Shown piece by piece: positions 1 through 9,196 of a stretch of 64,000 nucleotides of DNA (position 1 is its first letter; the number at the start of each line of letters is the position of its first letter). The position numbers were made by a program, and so were the translations under genes. Source of the stretch: Nostoc flagelliforme FACHB-838 (GTDB taxonomy: Bacteria; Cyanobacteriota; Cyanobacteriia; Cyanobacteriales; Nostocaceae); the NCBI RefSeq assembly GCF_014698065.1, contig NZ_JACJSI010000008.1:62001-126000 (forward strand), given 5' to 3'. Under the pieces are notes generated by a model that saw only the letters and a list, made by a program, of their open reading frames with translations, did no database searches and was not told the DNA's origin.

Positions 1-63
1 GAGTGGGGTTACAGCCAACGAGTCTTGGATTTGGCGGAATTAGTAGCTGAAAAGTGGCAATAA
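1..63 (+). CDS. C-terminal end of an unidentified protein (truncated by window edge)
   Basis: The first 20 codons are open and end in TAA at 61-63, giving a tail that finishes LVAEKWQ. The gene begins upstream of the window. Twenty residues are too few to assign a family. It ends 42 bases from the end of the convergent thiL gene, with only a short heptamer repeat between them. I infer a real gene from the open frame and sensible codons, but the product is unknown. Confidence 0.5.
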   Translation, partial: EWGYSQRVLDLAELVAEKWQ

Positions 64-67
64 CTTT

Positions 68-88
68 GTCATTGGTCATTGGTCATTA
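68..88. repeat. Heptanucleotide short tandem repeat (GTCATTG)x3
   Basis: Three tandem 7-mers (GTCATTG, GTCATTG, GTCATTA) lie in the gap between two convergent genes. Heptamer STRRs are a known feature of heterocystous cyanobacterial genomes. Related units recur near 2350, 2585 and 57370. Confidence 0.75.
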
Positions 89-104
89 GAAAAATGACAA
101 AAAA

Positions 105-1148
105 CTATTGATCAAAATGTTGAAATCCCTGGCTAAGACTCAGAACTTGGTCAGGGAATTTTTTTTGTTCGTCGTGCAATAGTACTGTTGATCCGGCTGT
201 AATTTTGCCCACGATCGCAGCACCTTGACCAAGATGTTGCACTAAGGCTGATGCTGACTCTTGTGGTAAGCACAGTACTAATTCAAAGTCTTCGCCACCA
301 TATAGTGCATATTTTAGGGCTTGCTCTTGTGTCAGCCAATGGTCAAAAGCTGCTGGCAAGGAAATTTGCCTGCGTTGTAACACAGCGCCAACGCTACTGG
401 CGCGGCAGATTTGGATAATCGCATCTGCCAAACCATCGCTGCTATCCATACCAGCAATGGGCATGGGGCATGGGGTTGCTAAAATTTTCCAGAGGATTGG
501 TAAGACATCTAATCGTGGTTGTGGGTGTTGGTGGGCGCGGATTAGAGCCATCTTTTCCACTTCCTGGAGATTCTGTCCTAATTCGGGATGCAAGAGCAGT
601 TCTAAGCCAGCGTGGGAGGCTCCATGAACGCCTGTAACGATGATCGCATCTCCCGGAACAGCAGCAGAACGGCGGATAATTTGGCTAGGGTTAACTTGGC
701 CAAAAGCAGTAATTGCCAGAGTCGTCACAGGCGATCGCACAATATCACCCCCGACAATTGGGGTATTGTATTTTTGCAGGCATTCTGTAATTCCCTGGTA
801 TAGTCGCTCAACCCAACTCACCTCAATTTCACCTGGGAGTCCTAACCCGACAGTTATTCCCAATGGGGAAGCACCCATTGCTGCTAAATCTGATAAATTG
901 GCAGCAGCAGATCGCCAGCCAGCATCTTCTGGGGAAGTGGTGAGGTTGCTAAAATGCACGCCGTCAACTAGCACATCTGTAGTTACTACCAAAGATTGCC
1001 CTGGCGCAGTTTGAAATACTGCTGCATCATCGCCGATAATTTCTGGAGGACAGAAGCGCTGTAATATTTCTAAAAGACCTTGTTCACCAATATCTTTTAG
1101 CTGTTGAGAAGATAATTCATTGTTCACAATCGGTTTTCCGTGTTGCAA
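105..1148 (-). CDS. thiL: Thiamine-monophosphate kinase ThiL
   Basis: ThiL phosphorylates thiamine monophosphate with ATP to give thiamine diphosphate, the last step of the cofactor pathway, in the cytoplasm. The 347-residue protein has the family hallmarks: an N-terminal GDDAA motif (D40, D41) for metal/ATP binding, a GGDIVRSP motif in the middle and DSSDGLADA towards the C-terminus. Length is normal (about 320-350). I keep the ATG at 1148; a GTG seven codons downstream is an alternative start. It is a single gene, convergent with the partial gene at the window edge. No riboswitch-like leader was recognised upstream. Confidence 0.93.
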   Translation of the reverse strand: MQHGKPIVNNELSSQQLKDIGEQGLLEILQRFCPPEIIGDDAAVFQTAPGQSLVVTTDVLVDGVHFSNLTTSPEDAGWRSAAANLSDLAAMGASPLGITVGLGLPGEIEVSWVERLYQGITECLQKYNTPIVGGDIVRSPVTTLAITAFGQVNPSQIIRRSAAVPGDAIIVTGVHGASHAGLELLLHPELGQNLQEVEKMALIRAHQHPQPRLDVLPILWKILATPCPMPIAGMDSSDGLADAIIQICRASSVGAVLQRRQISLPAAFDHWLTQEQALKYALYGGEDFELVLCLPQESASALVQHLGQGAAIVGKITAGSTVLLHDEQKKFPDQVLSLSQGFQHFDQ

Positions 1149-1587
1149 AAATATAAATAAAACTGATAATTTACTTTATTGTTTAAGGGCATACATAATA
1201 AGTCAAGAATCTTGTTTGTGATATACAGAAGTTTTCTTTTGTCTGAAGTACAAAGCTATGTATGGATTTTGAGGCACGATAGCGCAGCGGTAGTAAGTCC
1301 GCAAGCGTCGGCAGGAGTATAGAAACTCTTTATATATGATTGATTCTTAGTTCTAGATTTTGTACCTCGGTTAATTGAAAACTGCTATATGTACAACAAA
1401 ATTAGCTAAGACTTTTTTAATAAAATTTAACATATATTTTGTGAACTAGTTGATGTTGTAAAATAAACAGTGGATTTTGTAAATTAATAAATTGAATCGT
1501 ATATTTAAGCATCTTTGGTCTTCACTACCAAAAAAATTGCAGATGATTGGGATTTTCATTTCACCAAATTATTAGGAATGGGTCTAA
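1149..1587. other. Intergenic region with a tRNA D-arm-like motif, otherwise empty
   Basis: This AT-rich stretch separates thiL from the desaturase-like gene. At about 1274-1300 there is a GC-rich island whose core, GCGCAGCGGTAG, resembles a tRNA D-arm and matches a similar island near 2435. No anticodon arm or T-loop can be folded downstream, so I do not call a tRNA. An in-frame piece that may belong to the next gene starts at 1578. Nothing else is recognisable. Confidence 0.4.
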
Positions 1588-2346
1588 TTGATAAACCACT
1601 CATTTTGGTATTATTGCTTTTTATTTTTTGGTATCACTCTTGCGCGATACTTTCTTATTGCTGGAGGAGCATACTTGCTCTTTTATTTAGTTTTGGGTAA
1701 GTCCCTCGCTAACAAGAGTTTGCATTTAAAACCGTTGATGAGTTGTTCCATTAAAAACGATATCGAATTATCGGTACTCTCCGCAGTGGTTTTTGCTATT
1801 TGTGGAGCGTTTATTATCTCAGAATATAGTTTGGGAGCAACGCTATTATACACTGACCCATACAAGTACGGGCTGTGGTATTTAGTAGTTAGCTTTATTG
1901 CGGTGTTAGTTCTTCAGGATACTTACTTTTATTTTATCCATCGCATGTTTCACCAACCTCTGATTTTTAGATGGATGCATTATGGACACCACCGTTCAGG
2001 AGAGCCAACACCCTGGAGTTGCTCTGCGTTCGATTTGCCAGAAGCGATCGTACAAGGAATCTTTTTTGTAGGTGTAAGCTTCATCGTTCCATTGCATTTT
2101 ATTACCTTAGTTACAGCACTTATAACAATGACTGTATGGGCAGTGTTTACCCATCTTGGATTTGAGCTATTTCCTTCGTCATCTAAAAGTTACTGGCTTG
2201 GAAAGTGGTTTATCGGTTCTATTCATCATTCTATACATCACCGTAAGTATAAAGTGCATTACGGTTTGTATTTTACGTTCTGGGACAAACTACTTGGTAC
2301 TGAAGACCCTAATTATGAAAACGCAACCCACACAAGGGAGTTTTAA
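1588..2346 (+). CDS. Sterol desaturase / fatty acid hydroxylase family membrane protein
   Basis: This is an integral-membrane di-iron oxygenase of the fatty acid hydroxylase superfamily; members hydroxylate or desaturate sterols, carotenoids or lipids, and the substrate here is unknown. The 252-residue frame has several hydrophobic helices and the full histidine cluster: HRMFH (HxxxH), HYGHH (HxxHH) and HHSIHH near the end. The start is uncertain: this frame opens only with TTG at 1588, with no convincing ribosome site. An ATG at 1578 (MGLIDKPLIL...) lies in another frame and runs into a T-rich stretch at 1617-1629, where a +1 shift would join the active-site frame. That suggests a frameshift or base error near the N-terminus. 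The family call is firm; the N-terminus is not. Confidence 0.8.
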   Translation: MINHSFWYYCFLFFGITLARYFLIAGGAYLLFYLVLGKSLANKSLHLKPLMSCSIKNDIELSVLSAVVFAICGAFIISEYSLGATLLYTDPYKYGLWYLVVSFIAVLVLQDTYFYFIHRMFHQPLIFRWMHYGHHRSGEPTPWSCSAFDLPEAIVQGIFFVGVSFIVPLHFITLVTALITMTVWAVFTHLGFELFPSSSKSYWLGKWFIGSIHHSIHHRKYKVHYGLYFTFWDKLLGTEDPNYENATHTREF

Positions 2347-2783
2347 TCTTTTATGAGTCATTAGTCATTGGTTATCAAGCACAATAAAAATGTCAGTTGT
2401 CAGAATTGAGAATTGAATTGGAGTGCGGTTGACGCATGGCGCAGTGGTAAAGAGTCTGCAAAGGTCTGAATAAGTGCTAAGACTTATACTAAATTAAAGA
2501 TTTAGTGATCAACAAGAGAGTGGCTGGTTCAAATCACCACTAATTCATTCTGATTCTTGAATTCTGACTTCTAAATTTTTATTTGATTACAAATGACTAA
2601 TGAATAATGACAAATTCACAAATAATGTGCAATATAAATGCGTAACACCTTATTTACTACTTTCTAATTCATTTTTGTTTCTAGTTGTTTAATACGGAAA
2701 CCAGATATTTACAAAAATATCGTAAATAAGTTCAACTCTATTTACAATATAAAATTCCTTTACTTAACAATAAATCTTTTGCT
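2347..2783. other. Intergenic region with a degenerate tRNA-like segment
   Basis: The segment at about 2433-2545 begins with a D-arm-like GGCGCAGTGGTAA and ends with a T-loop-like GGTTCAAATC beside GTGG/CCAC arms, about 85 bases apart. The middle does not fold into an ordinary anticodon arm, the T-stem has only about four pairs and no CCA end is visible. It may be an eroded tRNA. Flanking STRR-like TCATTAG/AATGACA units are present at 2353 and 2585. No gene was found here. Confidence 0.3.
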
Positions 2784-3206
2784 ATGCGTCAATTGTTACT
2801 AGTTTTGGCGAGTATACTAACTCTCAGCAGTTTAGATACTCCGACGATCGCGATCGCAGGCACAAGGTCTAATTTACCTGAGATGCGCTTAGTTCAAAAG
2901 CTGAACTGCAATAATGCTCAAACTCAAGCAGCAATTAATGAATGTGCAAAGTTGTCTTATCAGAATGCAGATAAAAAACTGAATCAGGTTTATCAACAAT
3001 TAATATCTACATTAGAAAGGTCTAGAAAACAAAAATTGGTTGCTGCACAGTTAGCATGGATTAAGTTTCGAGATACCAATTGTGAGTTTGAAAGAAGCGG
3101 ATATGAGGGCGGAAGTATTGTTCCTACCATTTATTTTGGTTGTTTGGAAAATACCACAAAACTGCGTACCCAACAATTACAAGAATATCTCAAACCTAAC
3201 CCCTAA
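2784..3206 (+). CDS. Secreted LprI-like (DUF1311) protein
   Basis: The 140-residue protein starts with a cleavable-looking signal peptide (MRQLLLVLASILTLSSL) and is expected in the periplasm. The mature part matches the LprI/DUF1311 pattern: paired cysteines near LNCNNAQTQAAINECA, a helical QQLISTLE segment, the AQLAWIKFRD signature, then two more cysteines (TNCEF and FGCLE), probably giving two disulfides. Some family members inhibit lysozyme; that role here is only inference. It stands alone, with about 280 bases to hemC. The ATG start is supported by the immediate signal sequence. Confidence 0.75.
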   Translation: MRQLLLVLASILTLSSLDTPTIAIAGTRSNLPEMRLVQKLNCNNAQTQAAINECAKLSYQNADKKLNQVYQQLISTLERSRKQKLVAAQLAWIKFRDTNCEFERSGYEGGSIVPTIYFGCLENTTKLRTQQLQEYLKPNP

Positions 3207-3485
3207 GCATGAATTAGAGGCACATAGCTGTGCTACCTTAGCTTGCACCTGATGTCTAAGCGTATAACTGCTTGTCGGTACATAATAGCTAAAATTAGTC
3301 GAATTGCTTGAGAGAGTAACCTCTCACAGAGAGGAATGAAAATTCCTTTTCCCCATTCTTCACTCCCTTTTTAGTAAAGAATTGTAATTCAAAATCCCAA
3401 ATCTAAACCTCAAAATTCGCATGAGTCCCTGACTACGGTAGTCTAGATGAGAGTGAATTTATCGCCTGCAATATTATATTGTTTT

Positions 3486-4457
3486 ATGACTTCAGTTGTT
3501 TCTAGTCCCCCACGCACTATTCGGATCGGCTCACGCAAAAGCCAACTTGCTCTGGTTCAGACCTACTGGGTACAAGAGCAGCTCCAGAAAAGCTTTCCTG
3601 ATATCATTTTTGAAGTCCACACCATGTCTACCCAAGGCGATAAAATCTTGGATGTAGCATTAGCTAAGATTGGCGATAAAGGACTTTTTACTAAAGAACT
3701 TGAAGTTGGAATGCTCAATCAGGAGATTGACTTTGCTGTTCATTCTCTTAAGGATCTGCCGACTCACTTACCTGAAGGGTTAACACTGGCAGCAATTACT
3801 GAACGGGAAAATCCAGCAGATGCATTAGTAGTGCATGAAAAGCACAAAGATAAACAAATTGATACATTGCCAGAAGGTGCGGTAATTGGTACATCTTCCC
3901 TGCGGCGGTTAGCACAGTTACGCCACCACTTCCCCCACTTTACCTTTAAGGATGTCCGGGGAAACTTGATTACACGGTTAGCAAAACTGGATGCAGGTGA
4001 ATACGATGCCCTAATTTTGGCAGCAGCAGGATTAGAGAGATTGGGAATGGGCGATCGCGTGCATCAAATTCTCCCCAAAGAAATCTCCCTTCATGCCGTG
4101 GGACAAGGTGCTTTAGGGATAGAATGCCGTGCTGATGATAGTGACTTGCTATCTCTACTCAAAGCGATCGAACATCCCCAAACACGCGATCGCTGTCTCG
4201 CCGAACGGTCTTTTTTACGCTCTTTAGAGGGCGGTTGTCAAGTCCCTATTGGTGTAAATACAGAAATATCTGGTGAAAATTTGACTTTAACAGGCATAGT
4301 TGCCAGTGTAGATGGTCAAAAGTTCGTGAAAGATACCGTCACAGGGATTGCCAACAACGCCGAAGCACTAGGTCAAGAACTAGCAGAACTGTTGCGGCAT
4401 CAAGGAGCGCAAGAAATTCTATCAGAAATTTTTGCAGTGATTCAACGCGGTTCTTAA
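3486..4457 (+). CDS. hemC: Hydroxymethylbilane synthase (porphobilinogen deaminase) HemC
   Basis: HemC joins four porphobilinogens into hydroxymethylbilane, the precursor of heme, chlorophyll and bilins. From the ATG at 3486 the protein has 323 residues. It shows [11 protein letters not shown] at the N-terminus, HSLKDLP with the catalytic aspartate (D90), the GTSSLRR and KDVRGN arginine motifs that hold the polypyrrole chain, and [11 protein letters not shown] with the cysteine (C251) that carries the dipyrromethane cofactor. An upstream ATG at 3447 would add 13 residues that do not look like the family, so I prefer 3486. glgA follows on the same strand after about 140 bases. Confidence 0.95.
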   Translation: MTSVVSSPPRTIRIGSRKSQLALVQTYWVQEQLQKSFPDIIFEVHTMSTQGDKILDVALAKIGDKGLFTKELEVGMLNQEIDFAVHSLKDLPTHLPEGLTLAAITERENPADALVVHEKHKDKQIDTLPEGAVIGTSSLRRLAQLRHHFPHFTFKDVRGNLITRLAKLDAGEYDALILAAAGLERLGMGDRVHQILPKEISLHAVGQGALGIECRADDSDLLSLLKAIEHPQTRDRCLAERSFLRSLEGGCQVPIGVNTEISGENLTLTGIVASVDGQKFVKDTVTGIANNAEALGQELAELLRHQGAQEILSEIFAVIQRGS

Positions 4458-4598
4458 GCAATTGGGCAAGCCGATGTGATTAGATAAGAATTGATCGCCG
4501 TTGCACAAAAGATGTGCCAGACGCGACAAGTCGTGTTGGTCGCGATCAATAAAGTTAATTTGACAAATATAGACAGAATCGGGGAAGCAAAAATTACC

Positions 4599-6038
4599 AT
4601 GCGGATTCTATTTGTTGCAGCAGAGGCAGCACCCATTGCCAAAGTAGGAGGAATGGGTGATGTTGTTGGGGCATTACCCAAATTCCTGAGAGAAATGGGG
4701 CATGATGTGCGGATATTCTTGCCTTACTATGGCTTCCTGCCAGACAAAATGGAAATTCCCCAAGAACCCATCTGGCAGGGATCTGCCATGTTCCAGGAAT
4801 TCGCTGTTTATGAAAGCGTTCTGCCTGGTACTGATGTTCCCTTGTACTTATTTGGGCATCCCGTTTTTCTACCCCGCCGGATTTATTCTGGAGATGATGA
4901 AGACTGGCGATTCACTTTCTTTGCCAATGGTGCAGCCGAGTTTGCCTGGAATTACTGGAAACCAGAAATTATCCATTGTCATGACTGGCATACGGGGATG
5001 ATTCCTGTGTGGATGCACCAAGATCCTGATATCACCACAGTCTTTACTATTCATAATCTGGCTTATCAAGGGCCGTGGCGTTGGTATTTAGAAAAAATCA
5101 CTTGGTGTCCTTGGTATATGCAAGGACATAACACAATGGCAGCAGCGGTACAATTTGCCAATAAGGTAAATACAGTTTCGCCCACTTATGCCGAGCAAAT
5201 TAAGACAGCAACTTACGGTGAAACATTAGAAGGTTTGCTGTCTTTTATTAGCGGTAAATTATCTGGGATTATCAACGGCATTGATACCGAAGTTTATAAC
5301 CCAGAAGATGACAAATACATTGCTCAAACGTTTAGTACTGATACTTTAGCTCAACGCAAAGCTAATAAAATTGCTTTGCAAGAAGAAGTAGGATTAGAAG
5401 TCAACTCCAAAGCCTTTTTAATTGGGATTGTGACACGATTAGTGGAACAAAAAGGCATTGATTTGATATTGCAAATCCTCGATCGCTTCCTATCTTATAC
5501 AGATGCACAGTTTGTGCTGTTGGGGACAGGCGATCGCTACTATGAAACTCAAATGTGGCAATTAGCATCCCGCTTTCCCGGACGCATGGCAACTTATTTA
5601 CTGTATAACGATGCCTTGTCTCGCCGGATCTACGCTGGTACTGATGCCTTTTTAATGCCTAGTCGTTTTGAACCATGCGGTATCAGCCAAATGATGTCTT
5701 TACGCTACGGTTCTGTGCCTATTGTCCGCCGCACAGGTGGATTAGTTGACACTGTAAGCCATCACGATCCCGAAAATGCAGCAGGCACGGGTTATTGCTT
5801 TGATCGTTATGAACCGTTAGACCTTTTCACCTGTATGATCCGGGCTTGGGAAGGCTTCCGTTTCAAACCACAATGGCTAGAACTACAAAAGCGGGGGATG
5901 GCCCAAGACTTTAGTTGGTATCAATCTGCCAAAGAGTACGTGAAGTTATACAGGTCAATTTACGGCCTGCCAGAAGAAGAGGAGACACCACAACCAGAGT
6001 TAGTTTTAAACGAAGCAGTTACTAATAGCAAGTCCTAA
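4599..6038 (+). CDS. glgA: Glycogen synthase GlgA (GlgA1 type)
   Basis: GlgA transfers glucose from ADP-glucose to growing alpha-1,4-glucan, storing photosynthetic carbon as glycogen. The protein is about 479 residues from the ATG at 4599, which has GGGGAAG about 12 bases upstream; the open frame continues to 4491 but those codons are not family-like. It has the ADP-glucose motif KVGGMGDVV near residue 15, HCHDWHTG in the N-terminal Rossmann domain and a GT5 C-terminal domain with SRFEPCG and [15 protein letters not shown], rather than KTGGLADVV, points to the GlgA1 group. The residue pattern is intact. It sits downstream of hemC and may be transcribed alone. Confidence 0.95.
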   Translation: MRILFVAAEAAPIAKVGGMGDVVGALPKFLREMGHDVRIFLPYYGFLPDKMEIPQEPIWQGSAMFQEFAVYESVLPGTDVPLYLFGHPVFLPRRIYSGDDEDWRFTFFANGAAEFAWNYWKPEIIHCHDWHTGMIPVWMHQDPDITTVFTIHNLAYQGPWRWYLEKITWCPWYMQGHNTMAAAVQFANKVNTVSPTYAEQIKTATYGETLEGLLSFISGKLSGIINGIDTEVYNPEDDKYIAQTFSTDTLAQRKANKIALQEEVGLEVNSKAFLIGIVTRLVEQKGIDLILQILDRFLSYTDAQFVLLGTGDRYYETQMWQLASRFPGRMATYLLYNDALSRRIYAGTDAFLMPSRFEPCGISQMMSLRYGSVPIVRRTGGLVDTVSHHDPENAAGTGYCFDRYEPLDLFTCMIRAWEGFRFKPQWLELQKRGMAQDFSWYQSAKEYVKLYRSIYGLPEEEETPQPELVLNEAVTNSKS

Positions 6039-6046
6039 AACGCTAT

Positions 6047-6072
6047 GGGCGTACAGTTATAGATGTACGCCC
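6047..6072. terminator. Hairpin after glgA
   Basis: GGGCGTACA and TGTACGCCC form a perfect 9-bp stem with an 8-base loop, nine bases after the glgA stop. The following CCCTACTATT is not a T-run, so it may be a dispersed hairpin repeat rather than a classical intrinsic terminator. The rest of 6073-6348 holds nothing else I can name. Confidence 0.5.
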
Positions 6073-6348
6073 CTACTATTAATTACTCGTCGCTTTGCTC
6101 TGACTAATAGATTCTGGTCAGGGTTTCACTTTTTCAAGCGTGCCATTCGATTTAGAATCAGTAGTTGCAAAGTTTACAATCACATAGCAACATTTTTGCC
6201 TCTTTGCTTTGTAGGGAATTTCATTGAAGCTAACCGCTAATGGCTGTAATGTTTAGAATGTTTATATACCAAAAACTCTAAAAAGAAAAAACTCGGAAAA
6301 CATCATCCGCAGGAGTAATAAGTAGGAGTCAGAAGATTGATAGACGCA

Positions 6349-6957
6349 ATGGAATTTTTTCAGCTAAGTGCTGGTAAGTGGCGATCGCAACGTGCAACTC
6401 ATCATCTGGCGTTCAAGCGCTCAGAGATAGGAGAATCGGATATACAGGTAGAAACTCTGGATGCCGAACATCCAGAAATCATTGAACTGTGCCGATATCA
6501 TGAGATTGACCCTAGCCTTTCAGTCGGAGGGTCGCGTGTCGCTTGGCTAGGCACAATGGCTTGGGATAGAGAGGATGAGGAGAATCATCAGGGAAAAACC
6601 ATCTTTGCGATCGTGCCTGATAGCGATAACCCCAGGCAAGGAAAATTACTCCGCGAAAGAGGTTACGCCGAAATCGTACCTGTAGTCGGTCTTTTTCACA
6701 TGGATGATGAAGATGGACTAGTGTTGACAACCGAGTACGAAACAATGAGTTCCATTGAGCGATTCTGGTTTGCCAGCCCAAATATGCGACTGCGAACCAG
6801 TACAGTTAAGCGGTTTGGCGGCTTCAGCACAGCATCATTTTGTAGCGAAACTCGCATTGAAACTTCTGTTGAGATTGCCAGTGCAGAAGAGGTAACAAAA
6901 AGACAAGAGGCTGATGTTCTGGAAAAAAGACAGTTTTATTCAGTTTTGGGCTGGTGA
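6349..6957 (+). CDS. Phycobiliprotein chromophore lyase, CpcS/CpeS family
   Basis: This lipocalin-like lyase attaches phycocyanobilin or a related bilin to a conserved cysteine of phycobiliproteins. The protein, about 202 residues from the ATG at 6349, carries the family signature [19 protein letters not shown] at the N-terminus, then LLRERGYAE, a TEYETM segment and the [12 protein letters not shown] block that builds the bilin pocket. A TTG at 6337 behind AGGAG could add four residues. The final GGCTGGTGA overlaps the GTG start of the next gene by four bases, so the two are probably translationally coupled. I leave the symbol blank because subfamily (cpcS, cpeS or cpcU) needs a tree. Confidence 0.88.
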   Translation: MEFFQLSAGKWRSQRATHHLAFKRSEIGESDIQVETLDAEHPEIIELCRYHEIDPSLSVGGSRVAWLGTMAWDREDEENHQGKTIFAIVPDSDNPRQGKLLRERGYAEIVPVVGLFHMDDEDGLVLTTEYETMSSIERFWFASPNMRLRTSTVKRFGGFSTASFCSETRIETSVEIASAEEVTKRQEADVLEKRQFYSVLGW

Positions 6958-7529
6958 ATTATCTCAAGCAAAGCGATGCTTTTATCCGTGGGCGAGATTA
7001 TTTGCATCTGGTACAGGGGCTGGCCTTAGAACCGGGTATGGTGGATGTGTTTGATAACTTACGCGATCGCATCCCCATTTGCACTTGGATCGGCGAAAAT
7101 ATTAATACCATAAACGCTCAGATCAACACCTATTTAGGGCTTTGTCATGAATGCTTTCATCCCCAAGAGCGTCGCCATATCCAAATTTTTGCAGTACCCA
7201 TAGCTCAGTCCTTCGGCATAGACGGGCTGTGCAACATTCTCATAAACCCAATCACTATTCTGGTTGATGTCGGTCGAGTTGCACCTAGAGACTGGTTTGG
7301 TGTAGTAGTCCACGAATATGCCCATGCCCATCTAGGAGACTTTGGCCACAATGAGCAGTTCGCTAACATCCTATCTCATCTCTGTTTAGGACTAGGATTA
7401 GAACCACCCTACTGGGAAGCAGGGATGGAAGCAACTTTGCGTAGTTGGCCTCACTGTAAATCAACCATAGATCCCCTGGAATTTTGGATAGGTCAAGGGA
7501 GTAGAGAGATTGGGAGAATGAGGAAATGA
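6954..7529 (+). CDS. Putative HExxH zinc metalloprotein coupled to the bilin lyase
   Basis: This 191-residue protein starts with GTG and overlaps the CpcS/CpeS gene in a GTGA junction, so it is very likely co-translated with it. I do not recognise a named family. A hydrophobic strand, DWFGVVV, leads into H120-E-Y-A-H124-A-H126, followed by GDFGHN (H132). This is the layout of gluzincin-type zinc peptidases, with E121 as the possible catalytic base. There is no signal peptide and no long membrane segment, so it should be cytoplasmic. Metal binding is inferred from the motif; protease activity and any link to phycobiliprotein maturation or turnover are inference from position. Confidence 0.75.
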   Translation: MNYLKQSDAFIRGRDYLHLVQGLALEPGMVDVFDNLRDRIPICTWIGENINTINAQINTYLGLCHECFHPQERRHIQIFAVPIAQSFGIDGLCNILINPITILVDVGRVAPRDWFGVVVHEYAHAHLGDFGHNEQFANILSHLCLGLGLEPPYWEAGMEATLRSWPHCKSTIDPLEFWIGQGSREIGRMRK

Positions 7530-8239
7530 GGTTTTTTCAATGTTCTATTCCCAATCCCTTAATTCCCATTAATTTCTTTTGCTAAATGTTAAAAGTTATT
7601 GCTTCAGTTCAGAAAGGTGAAACTGAATCTCCTAATCTAAAATATGTGAATAAAGTTTTCTAGTCATTTACATGATCATTAAGCTAGAAGCCCCACTCCC
7701 TTTTTTAATTAGCTATGAGTTAAATCCAGTAGGGTAATCGTTTTTCCTACTAATACTTAAATTGAGAAAAGGGGAATGGGATTACCTGCTGATTCTTAGA
7801 TGATCATGGTGAGGGATTCGGAATCTTCTCCCTTGGCGCTAGCCTCTCCCTTTGGGAGAAGGGGAGATGTTAAAAGCGATAGCATAGCGTTAGCGAGTTC
7901 GTGAGTGTCTAGCGGTTTCTTTCGAGTCCGTTAGCGCTAGGGATAGCGACGTAGAAGCGTCACTTCCGAACCTGAAGGGTGAATCTCGGAACAAAAATCA
8001 ATAACTGCCTTGGGAAGCAGGGCGGCTGCCTGGGTTCCTCACAAACTGAGGATAAAGCTGGTAACAGTAGAGAGGGAGAGTAAGCCCATCACCGGATTTG
8101 GTTTCGGACACTCATTAATGAGTGTACCTAACGTGGCATCTGCCGATGAGACAGGAAGCCCCCGCTGTATTTGGTACTGCGAATCAGCGGTGGGTACTTC
8201 ACGGTTATTAACTTTAATTAAGAACATGGAGGCTTTAGA
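7530..8239. other. Long leader region upstream of cpcG with repeat debris
   Basis: These 710 bases contain, in order: AT-rich sequence; an imperfect inverted pair (CCCCACTCCCTTTT near 7691 against AAAAGGGGAATGGG near 7765); a GC-rich block at 7830-7980 rich in TAGCG and CTCTCCC units typical of cyanobacterial dispersed repeats; and the tnpB-end relic described separately. The cpcG promoter must lie somewhere here, but I could not place a confident -10/-35. The ribosome site ACATGGAGGC is about 10 bases before the GTG start. Confidence 0.5.
7995..8202 (+). mobile_element. Relic of an IS200/IS605-type tnpB 3' end with right-end hairpin
   Basis: The last 50 bases have the form of the right end of cyanobacterial IS605-group elements: a GATGAGACAGGAAGC lead-in, a stem of CCCCCGCTG (8159-8167) against CAGCGGTGGG (8185-8194) with one bulged T, then TACTTCAC ending at 8202. 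Upstream, one frame stays open and reads ...SADETGSPR, which resembles the tail of TnpB-type genes in this group; no RuvC or zinc-finger part remains. In intact elements this end is also the scaffold of the TnpB guide RNA. A perfect palindrome CTCATTAATGAG lies at 8111-8122. Recognition is from memory of such ends, so confidence is moderate. Confidence 0.5.
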
Positions 8240-9007
8240 GTGGCAATTCCTCTGTTAACATACGACCCTTCAAGTCAAAACCAGCGTGTAGCTGCATACG
8301 AAGTACCGGGTGATGAACAGCCCAGGATTTTTACTACAGACAATTTGCTTTCTCCATCAGATTTAGATGTTCTGATCGAAGCAGCATATCGTCAAATTTT
8401 CTTTCATGCCTTTGCTGCCGATCGCGAAACATTCTTAGAGTCCCAACTCCGTAATGGACAAATTACAGTGCGGGACTTTATTCGGGGATTGCTGCTTTCC
8501 AATACCTTTAAGAAAAGCTTCTACGACCTCAACAATAATTATCGCTTTGTTGAGCAAGTAATCCAGCGCGTTCTAGGCCGCGATCCTTATAACGAGCGGG
8601 AAAAAATTGCCTGGTCAATTGTAGTCGCTACCAAGGGTATTAGAGGTTTTGTTGATGAAGTCCTCAACACTGAAGAGTACCTGAATAATTTTGGAGACTC
8701 CACAGTGCCCTATCAGCGCCGTCGGATACTACCATCTCGCGCTGAAGGTGAGTTGCCATTCAACATTAAATCTCCACGATATGAAGCTTACCACCGTGCT
8801 AAACTGGGTTTCCCCCAAATCATTTGGCAGGTCGAAGTACGCAGATTCCTTCCACAAGAGCGGAAGCCCAAGGCAGGCGATCCATCTCTATTCTTGTCTA
8901 TGGCACAAAGTGTCAATGCAACAGGCAATACACCACAAAGGATCTCGTCATTCAACATCGATATCGAAAAGTCTGTACCTTATCGGCAACTGGCAGGAAT
9001 TAAATAA
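8240..9007 (+). CDS. cpcG: Phycobilisome rod-core linker CpcG
   Basis: CpcG connects phycocyanin rods to the allophycocyanin core and tunes energy transfer. The 255-residue product starts with GTG ([17 protein letters not shown], the normal CpcG opening) behind GGAGG. It has one PBS-linker domain over about residues 20-165, with [27 protein letters not shown] and [16 protein letters not shown]. The C-terminus ([17 protein letters not shown]) is hydrophilic and lacks the membrane helix of CpcL-type linkers, so this should be a conventional rod-core linker. It stands alone here, with no other cpc genes beside it; Anabaena-type genomes often have tandem cpcG copies inside the cpc operon. Confidence 0.95.
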   Translation: MAIPLLTYDPSSQNQRVAAYEVPGDEQPRIFTTDNLLSPSDLDVLIEAAYRQIFFHAFAADRETFLESQLRNGQITVRDFIRGLLLSNTFKKSFYDLNNNYRFVEQVIQRVLGRDPYNEREKIAWSIVVATKGIRGFVDEVLNTEEYLNNFGDSTVPYQRRRILPSRAEGELPFNIKSPRYEAYHRAKLGFPQIIWQVEVRRFLPQERKPKAGDPSLFLSMAQSVNATGNTPQRISSFNIDIEKSVPYRQLAGIK

Positions 9008-9053
9008 CAATTTTTGGTCTGTGGCTGGCTAGTACATCCATTTGATCATTTTA

Positions 9054-9140
9054 TAGCGTGCATAAGTCTTGGGTTAGGTAGGAATTTCATTTAGATTTAA
9101 CTAAGTGAAACAGACTCTATCCCATGTCTAATGCACGCTA
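9054..9140. repeat. MITE-like inverted-repeat element after cpcG
   Basis: TAGCGTGCAT at 9054-9063 and ATGCACGCTA at 9131-9140 are perfect inverted repeats. The match continues inward imperfectly (about 16 of 20 bases). The 87-base unit lies between cpcG and the convergent pseudouridine synthase gene. No transposase is encoded. It could also act as a bidirectional terminator. No clear target duplication was seen. Confidence 0.5.
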
Positions 9141-9196
9141 ATTTTTAATGGGCATTGGGCATGGTTTTCGCAATGCTTAATGTTTGTGGAATGAGC

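Noticed and set aside
640-1014. Plus-strand open frame of 124 codons
   Set aside because: It lies fully antisense to thiL, and its translation has no recognisable features; it is a coding-strand shadow.
2433-2545. Functional tRNA gene, possibly with an intron
   Set aside because: The anticodon arm cannot be folded, the T-stem is too short, and the inner length (about 85 bases) is too small for a group I intron; kept only as a tRNA-like relic.
4491-4598. N-terminal extension of glgA
   Set aside because: The 36 extra codons do not resemble glycogen synthases, while the ATG at 4599 has a ribosome site and a normal N-terminus.
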